Assembly: GCA_020633195.1 (NCBI GenBank)
Contig: JACKEC010000018.1
Span: 124,001-188,000, forward strand
Reading direction: 5' to 3'
Length of the DNA stretch: 64,000 nt
Source: Sandaracinaceae bacterium
Lineage (GTDB): Bacteria > Myxococcota_A > Polyangia > Polyangiales > Sandaracinaceae
Both the position numbers and the translations under genes were made by a program. Below the pieces are notes generated by a model. The model did not search any database, was not told where the DNA came from, and saw only the letters and a program-made list of their open reading frames with translations. Shown here piece by piece: positions 59,137-64,000 of this stretch (its first letter is position 1; each line of letters starts with the position of its first letter).

Positions 59137-59408
59137 GTGACCCAGAAGGTAGCCAGGATCTTCACCGCGAGCGAGACCGCGAGCAGCCGATACGCGCGCA
59201 GCGACGACTGCGACCGCGTCTTGTAGAGCCCGAGCGCGGTGGGGAAGCTCATCACGGAGACGGCGACGACGAGCACCCCGGGCACGATGTTCCGCTGCAG
59301 GGGATCGGTGGTCGGGAACCGCGTCCCGACGACGAACGCCGCGACCATCACGACCCACGTGAAGCGGCCGAGCGTGCGGGCGACCTTCGGATCCTCCCAC
59401 CAGCGCAT
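59118..59408 (-). CDS. Small three-span membrane protein
   Basis: A 96-residue protein from ATG 59408 with three hydrophobic segments: about residues 17-33 (TWVVMVAAFVVGTRF), 41-60 (NIVPGVLVVAVSVMSFPTAL) and 72-94 (AYRLLAVSLAVKILATFWVTW). N-terminus starts MRWWEDPKVARTLGR, so the first loop is probably cytoplasmic. No family known to me. It precedes and overlaps the glycoside hydrolase, so both form a transcript away from the TonB-dependent receptor gene. Confidence 0.7.
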   Translation of the reverse strand: MRWWEDPKVARTLGRFTWVVMVAAFVVGTRFPTTDPLQRNIVPGVLVVAVSVMSFPTALGLYKTRSQSSLRAYRLLAVSLAVKILATFWVTWLLLR

Positions 59409-59458
59409 GCCGTGAGGGCTACACCGCGAGCGGGGCGCAGTCGAAGGGCTCGGCGACG

Positions 59459-61936
59459 ATGGAAGTCACGCGGGCTTCGTGGTACCGACGGGGGGTCGTG
59501 CGTGAGCCGGTCGTCTGGGCGCTGTTGACCTCGCTCCTCCTGGTCGCGTCCAGCGCTCGTGCGCAGGAAGACGAGCCCGCCCCCACCCCGCCGGCCGCGC
59601 CCGTGCTGACGCCGCCGCGGCTCATCGAGGCGCCGCCGGTCACCCTGCCCGAGGGCGCCGAGCCGCTGCCCGAGGACGTGTCGGTCGAGCTGACGATCCT
59701 GATCGGCGTCGACGGAACCGTCTCCGAGGTGAGCATCGCGACGCCGATCCGCGAGGACGTCGACGCGATGGTCCTCGAGGCCGCGCAGGGCATGCGCTTC
59801 GAGCCGGCCACCCGCGACGGAGAGCCGATCCCCGCGCGCGTGCGCTTCCGGTATCGGATCTCCCCGCCCGCGCCGCCGCCCGAGCCCGACCCGCCGCCGG
59901 ACGTCGAAGGGCCGCCCGACGCCACCGATCCGGAGGCGACGGAGGCCACGGACGACGCCGCGCCGCCGCCCGAAGAGGCGATCGACATGTCGGTGTTCGA
60001 CGCCGCCGCGACCGAAGAGCTCGGCGTCGTGGCCGAGGTGATCCGCCCCGAGGCCGGCGCGGCCGAGCGCATCACGCTGCAGGCCGAGGAGCTGACCACG
60101 GTCCCGGGCACCTTCGGCGAGCCGCTCCGCGTCGTGGCCACGCTCCCCGGCGTCGTGCGCAGCCCGTTCGGGCTCGGGTTCTTCCTCGTCCGCGGCGCGA
60201 ACTTCCAGAACACCGGCTTCTTCGTCGACGGCTTCCCGGTCCCGCTGCTCTACCACCTCGGCGCGGGCCCCGCGGTCATCTCGTCGCGCTTCGTGCAGCG
60301 GCTCAACTTCTACCCGGGCGGCTACCCGTCCTCGCTCGGCCGCTACAGCGCCGGCGTGGTCGCGCTCGAGACCGCGCCGCCGCCGACCGACTCGATCCGC
60401 GGCGAGGCGTCGATCGATCTGTTCCGCGCCGAGGCGCTGCTCGTGGTGCCGTTCGACGAGGGGCGCGGCTCCGTCGCCGCCGCGTTCCGGCGCTCGTACT
60501 ACGAGCTGCTGCTGCCCCTCGTGCTCGACGGGCTCAAGCTCGAGTACACCGACTACCAGGTCCGCGCGGACTACCGGGCCGACGAGCACCTGAGCCTGAG
60601 CCTGTTCTTCTTCGGCTCGGACGACCGCCTCGATCAGACCGGCACGTTCGGCGGCGGCACCGCGTCCGAGGGCACCAGCACCGCGTTCGGCTACGACTTC
60701 CAGCGCCTGATCGGGCGCATCGACATGCGGCTCCCGGAGCGGGTGCGGCTGAGCGTGTCGGGCATGCTCGGCCGCGACGGCAACAGCTTCACCAACGCGA
60801 TGCCGGGCACCGACGGGCTCCGGTTCGCGCTCTCGAACAGCTACCTCGCGCTCCGCGCAGATACGCAAGTCCCGTGGACGGAGGAGCTGCAGACCAACTT
60901 CGGGTTCGACATCAACGCGATCGTCTTCAACGTCGACGCGACCGCGTTCGTGCCCAACGGCCTCGGCCAGTACCCGGCCCCCGCGTTCACCCCGCAGGCC
61001 GCCGAGGTGAACCAGGTCGCGATTCGCGCGCTCGCGGCGCTCTACCTCGAGCAGATCTTCCGCTTCGGCCCCGTCGAGATCAGCGCGGCGGGCCGCTTCG
61101 ACTACATGCGCTACGGCGACGTCTCCGAGGTGTTCCCGGACCCGCGCGCGGTCATCCGCTGGCAGGTCGTCCCGGAGCTCCTGCTCAAGGCCGCGTCGGG
61201 CCTCTTCACGCAGCCGCCGAGCGCCTTCCAGACGGGCCGCGTGGGCACCCCGAACCTCCCGCCGAACCGGTCGTGGCAGTCGTCGTTCGGCGCCGAGCTC
61301 ACCCTGCCCGAGCACATCGAGATCCACTCGACGTTCTACTACAGCCACATGTTCGACATCTCGCGGCAGACCAACCGCGTGATCGACACCCCGGACGGTC
61401 CGCAGCGGCAGTTCTTCGTCGCCGACGAGGAGGGCCGCGCGTACGGCCTCGAGCTCCTGATCCGCCGCCGCATCGAGCAGGGCCTCTACGGCTGGCTCAG
61501 CTACACCCTCAGCCGATCCGAGCGCCGGCGCGACGGAGCCGAGTGGCGGCCGTTCGCGTTCGACCAGACCCACACGCTGAACATGGCGCTGAGCTACGCC
61601 GTCGACGGCTGGCGCTTCGGCGCCGCGTTCCAGCTCTCGACGGGCCGGCCGACCAACACGCTCGTCTCCACGATCTACGACGCGGACGAGGACGCGATCG
61701 ACCCGACCTTCCTCCCGCGCGGGCAGCGGCTCGAGCCGTTCACGCGCCTCGACCTGCGCATCGATCGCGACTTCGACATCGGCCCCATCCGCGGCTCGGT
61801 CTACGTCGACGTCCAGAACGTCTACAACGCCACGAACAACGAGGGGACGTTGTTCTCCTACGACTACTCGCAGACGGCGGCCGTCCCCGGCCTGCCGATC
61901 CTGCCCACGATCGGGATCCGGGGGTCGATCCAATGA
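59459..61936 (+). CDS. TonB C-terminal domain fused to TonB-dependent receptor
   Basis: An 825-residue outer-membrane protein. Signal peptide ends SARAQ (residue 36); GTG 59498 is an alternative start. Residues about 60-130 (VELTILIGVDGTVSEVSIAT, FEPATRDGEPIPARVRFRY) are a TonB C-terminal-like domain as found in energy-coupling TonB proteins. After a Pro/Glu/Asp linker the plug begins (TVPGTFGEPLRVVATLPGVV, FFLVRGANFQNTGFFVDGFPV) and a beta-barrel runs to the end (VYVDVQNVYNATNNEGTLFS). A TonB-type domain on a receptor is unusual; similar fusions are known from Myxococcota. A lipoprotein gene starts inside the stop codon. Confidence 0.9.
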   Translation: MEVTRASWYRRGVVREPVVWALLTSLLLVASSARAQEDEPAPTPPAAPVLTPPRLIEAPPVTLPEGAEPLPEDVSVELTILIGVDGTVSEVSIATPIREDVDAMVLEAAQGMRFEPATRDGEPIPARVRFRYRISPPAPPPEPDPPPDVEGPPDATDPEATEATDDAAPPPEEAIDMSVFDAAATEELGVVAEVIRPEAGAAERITLQAEELTTVPGTFGEPLRVVATLPGVVRSPFGLGFFLVRGANFQNTGFFVDGFPVPLLYHLGAGPAVISSRFVQRLNFYPGGYPSSLGRYSAGVVALETAPPPTDSIRGEASIDLFRAEALLVVPFDEGRGSVAAAFRRSYYELLLPLVLDGLKLEYTDYQVRADYRADEHLSLSLFFFGSDDRLDQTGTFGGGTASEGTSTAFGYDFQRLIGRIDMRLPERVRLSVSGMLGRDGNSFTNAMPGTDGLRFALSNSYLALRADTQVPWTEELQTNFGFDINAIVFNVDATAFVPNGLGQYPAPAFTPQAAEVNQVAIRALAALYLEQIFRFGPVEISAAGRFDYMRYGDVSEVFPDPRAVIRWQVVPELLLKAASGLFTQPPSAFQTGRVGTPNLPPNRSWQSSFGAELTLPEHIEIHSTFYYSHMFDISRQTNRVIDTPDGPQRQFFVADEEGRAYGLELLIRRRIEQGLYGWLSYTLSRSERRRDGAEWRPFAFDQTHTLNMALSYAVDGWRFGAAFQLSTGRPTNTLVSTIYDADEDAIDPTFLPRGQRLEPFTRLDLRIDRDFDIGPIRGSVYVDVQNVYNATNNEGTLFSYDYSQTAAVPGLPILPTIGIRGSIQ

Positions 61937-63078
61937 GGCGCTACCAGCCCGTTGAAGTACTCCGTCAGATGCATCGGCGAGCGCGACGTCGTGTCCAGCG
62001 CGCCGGGCCGAGGTCGGAATGCCGAGGCATTTCGACCGAGCGACTGGCGTGCTGGGCGCGGCGTCCCGCCGGCGAGGCGCGGACAGCGAGTGTTTCAACG
62101 GGCTGCTACCTCACCGCGCTGAGCGCGCTGATCCTCGCGACCGGCTGCCTCGATCTCAACTTCGATCCGGCGAGCATCGTGAAGGGGCCGCGCATCCTCG
62201 CGATGCGCGCCAACCCGCCCGAGGCGCTCTTCGGCGAGGACGTCCATTTCGAAGCGCTCGTCGTGGACGCGACGGGCGAGGACCTCACGAGCCAGCCGGG
62301 CGTGACCGTTCGCTGGACGGTCTGCCTCAGCCTCGGGCAGATCCTCGAGGCGGCGGGGCTCGGCGGCAACAGCGGCTTCACCGACGGCTGCTCGCCCGAG
62401 GAGACGCTCGTGCTCGAGGAGGACGGCGCCCCGAACCGCGCGGTCCTGCCCGGCGAGGTGCTGATGGCGGTGATCGCGATGATCCCGATGACCCCGCCCG
62501 ACGAGCCGATCCCCGACCCGGGGATCCCCGGCGTCGATCCCGGGATCCTGTCGTCGCTCGCCACGGTGATCGCGGAGGTGGGCGTGCCGCTCGCCGCGCG
62601 CGTCGACGTGTCGCGCGACGGCGAGGTCCTCCTCAGCGGCTACAAGCGCTTCGCGATCACGACGCGATCGGGCGCGACCCTCAACCCACCCCCGCCGCGC
62701 TTCTCCATCGGGGACCTCGAGCTGAGCGCGCGCGGCGGCGGCGACCCGCACGCGTGCGTGTCCGCGGACGGATCGATCGCGAGCGCGGCGGTCGGCGAAG
62801 AGGTCACGCTCGCCCCGTATGCGCTCGAGGAGCCATGGCTCGAGGACTACCCGGTCTTCGATCTCGGCGGCGAGATCATCATCAACTCCGAGACCGCCTA
62901 CTACTCGTGGTTCTCCACCGGGGGCGCGTTCTCGACGGAGATCTCGCAACGTCCCTTGCGCGACTCGAGCTGGGTGGCGCCGGACGTCGCCGGCACCTAC
63001 CCGATCTTCCTCGTCGTCCGCGACGGCCACCTCGGCCTGTCGTGGTGCCGCGCCGACGTCGAGGTCCGAGCCAACTGA
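61933..63078 (+). CDS. Lipoprotein coupled to the TonB-dependent receptor
   Basis: A 381-residue frame beginning with ATG 61933, overlapping the receptor stop. The lipobox LATGC appears only about 72 residues in (YLTALSALILATGC); the residues before it are Arg-rich and lack a proper signal start, so either a non-standard start near 62050-62100 is used or the N-terminus is unusual. The mature part is rich in beta strands and prolines (IPGVDPGI; ISWVAPDV-type SSWVAPDVAGTYPIFLVVRDG) with two distinct folds, possibly Ig-like. Typical for surface lipoproteins paired with TonB receptors, but the family is unknown. Confidence 0.7.
   Translation: MRRYQPVEVLRQMHRRARRRVQRAGPRSECRGISTERLACWARRPAGEARTASVSTGCYLTALSALILATGCLDLNFDPASIVKGPRILAMRANPPEALFGEDVHFEALVVDATGEDLTSQPGVTVRWTVCLSLGQILEAAGLGGNSGFTDGCSPEETLVLEEDGAPNRAVLPGEVLMAVIAMIPMTPPDEPIPDPGIPGVDPGILSSLATVIAEVGVPLAARVDVSRDGEVLLSGYKRFAITTRSGATLNPPPPRFSIGDLELSARGGGDPHACVSADGSIASAAVGEEVTLAPYALEEPWLEDYPVFDLGGEIIINSETAYYSWFSTGGAFSTEISQRPLRDSSWVAPDVAGTYPIFLVVRDGHLGLSWCRADVEVRAN
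62012..62037 (+). other. 11-bp hairpin within the 5' part of the lipoprotein frame
   Basis: GGTCG-G-AATGC-CGAG-GCATT-T-CGACC forms a strong stem with one G.T pair and a CGAG loop. It sits exactly in the part of the frame that has no signal-peptide character and may be a leader structure or terminator between the two genes. Confidence 0.4.
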
Positions 63079-63083
63079 GGCCG

Positions 63084-64000
63084 TCACTCGGCGGGGATGC
63101 CGAGCACGGTGATGGCGAGGGCGACGAGGGTGAAGGCGCCGCCACCCGCGATGACCAGGCCTCGATTCGGGGCGTCCGGGGTTCGGTAGGCGGTCACCGC
63201 CGCGACCGCGCACTGGAGCGCGTAGAAGAGGGCGAACGCGCGCGACGCCAGGGTGATGACGGACAGGACGTCGGTCAGCCAGGTCACGCCGATCGCGAGG
63301 CCCCCGATCCCCAGGTAGCTCCCGCGCGGGCTCAGTTGTCGGAGGAGCGTGTGGAGCAGGCCGGCGCAGCCCGCGTCGTCGGCGACCGCGGCCGAGAGCT
63401 GGCTCCCGATCGCGGCCACCACGATGAGCACCGGCAGGACCATCGCGACCGGCGCGACGAGGCTCACGATCGCGGTGACGTCGGCGTCGAGGGCCTGCCC
63501 TTCGAAGAGCGGGAGCATCAGCGTGACGAACACCAGGTAGATGACGCTCGCGAGGAGCTGCGCCACGCGCATGGTGCGGGCGCGCTCGTCGGCCGGGTGC
63601 TCGGCGCCGAGGAAGCGGGACGTCTCGAAGCCCTGCACCACGATCAGGAGGCCGAGCACCACGCGGGCCGCGTGCGTCGCGTCCGGATCCCGAGGCAGCG
63701 CCGGGATCGCGAGCCCCCCGCTCACCGCGAGCGAGCCGTCGTGGAGCATCAGCGCCACGAGGAGCGCCGTGATCATCCCGAGGTTGAGGCTGATCGCGTA
63801 TGCCTCGAGCCGCTCGAGCGCGCGGAGCCCCCACGCCGCGCCGACGAGGGCCATCGCGCCGAGCAGGCTCGAGGCGAGGATCCGGCTCCAGACGAGATCG
63901 TGGATGCCGAAGCGGTCGAGCACGAACGTCGAGAGCAGCGCGACGTAGTAGGTGATCGAGACGATGTAGGCGCCGGCGAGGACCACGTGAGAGGCCTGCT
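63084..64000 (-). CDS. Multi-span membrane protein, possible amino-acid permease, N-terminus beyond window
   Basis: A frame open to the right edge, so its start is missing. About 305 residues with at least eight hydrophobic segments are visible, such as VVLAGAYIVSITYYVALLS, LLGAMALVGAAWGL, GMITALLVALML, GLLIVVQGF and VAMVLPVLIVVAAIG. The ETSRFLGAEHPADERARTM stretch between spans and the short loops resemble APC superfamily transporters, but no substrate motif is visible and the first spans are missing. It faces the lipoprotein gene across five bases. Confidence 0.6.
   Translation of the reverse strand, partial: QASHVVLAGAYIVSITYYVALLSTFVLDRFGIHDLVWSRILASSLLGAMALVGAAWGLRALERLEAYAISLNLGMITALLVALMLHDGSLAVSGGLAIPALPRDPDATHAARVVLGLLIVVQGFETSRFLGAEHPADERARTMRVAQLLASVIYLVFVTLMLPLFEGQALDADVTAIVSLVAPVAMVLPVLIVVAAIGSQLSAAVADDAGCAGLLHTLLRQLSPRGSYLGIGGLAIGVTWLTDVLSVITLASRAFALFYALQCAVAAVTAYRTPDAPNRGLVIAGGGAFTLVALAITVLGIPAE

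Noticed and set aside
59348..62098. A 916-codon frame antisense to the TonB-dependent receptor
   Set aside because: Composition is Arg/Val/Glu/Asp-rich and repetitive without hydrophobic cores; the sense strand encodes a clear receptor.
1..64000. tRNA, rRNA, riboswitch and insertion-sequence genes
   Set aside because: I looked for cloverleaf-like stems with CCA-type ends, rRNA-like conserved runs and transposase motifs (DDE, tyrosine recombinase) and found none that I could support.

Overview
The window is very GC-rich, densely coded DNA on which both strands carry genes, and I find no tRNA, rRNA or CRISPR array. The gene content points to the Myxococcota, most likely a Polyangiales/Sandaracinaceae-type organism. 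Evidence: four Hanks-type Ser/Thr kinases (two with a C-terminal membrane anchor, one of them ending in a PEGA domain), a DUF2378 (Myxococcus paralogous family) protein, a lipoprotein with myxobacterial disulfide repeats, an AgmX/PglI-like repeat protein, a large number of secreted lipoproteins, and lipoproteins whose lipobox is followed by an Asp-Ala-Gly-Pro (DAG) linker. The taxon is inferred from gene content only.

Layout. 1-1083: kinase fragment and DUF2378 protein. 1157-9176: AgmX-like protein, caspase-fold lipid- or membrane-anchored protein, beta-barrel protein, DUF4920 lipoprotein, kinase with a DFS motif, then a run of three lipoproteins including a YHYH-domain protein. 9186-10835: CBS protein and a duplicated DsbA-fold protein. 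10836-17411: an O-acylation locus (MBOAT plus two SGNH hydrolases) flanked by cysteine-rich or DAG lipoproteins and by intergenic hairpin repeats that recur at three places. 17412-21083: lipoprotein, S9 peptidase, HlyD-like protein. 21133-28091: minus-strand block with SDR dehydrogenase, PEGA kinase, THUMP RNA methylase, metallophosphoesterase, CoA-transferase and aldo/keto reductase; the last four look like one operon. 28138-32533: MtfA-like peptidase, YheT-like hydrolase, large FG-GAP lipoprotein. 32540-35644: a class II glutamine amidotransferase with an unrecognised protein built of four repeats. 35696-39857: aldehyde dehydrogenase, two gene remnants, a frameshifted GYF-domain protein, PEGA/P-domain lipoprotein. 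39999-47782: cNMP-binding protein, hydrolase, then a TetR-controlled beta-oxidation operon (acyl-CoA dehydrogenase, MaoC-like hydratase, large FabG-type dehydrogenase, thiolase). 47786-49942: OmpA/papain-like peptidase. 50259-59408: kinase, lipoprotein and a synthase-dependent polysaccharide locus (outer-membrane factor, HlyD-like adaptor, GT2 synthase, convergent clan-A glycoside hydrolase). 59459-64000: TonB-domain/TonB-dependent receptor fusion, lipoprotein, partial membrane transporter.

How it fits together. Most of the window serves the envelope: export, lipoprotein display, glycan synthesis and glycan O-acylation, with kinases scattered between. The clearest metabolic unit is the fatty-acid operon behind a pair of 14-bp palindromes. 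The items most likely to be new are the four-repeat protein paired with a glutamine amidotransferase, the three-gene GT2/adaptor/outer-membrane-factor locus with a sigma-54-like promoter, the OmpA-papain protein, and the modular intergenic hairpin family.
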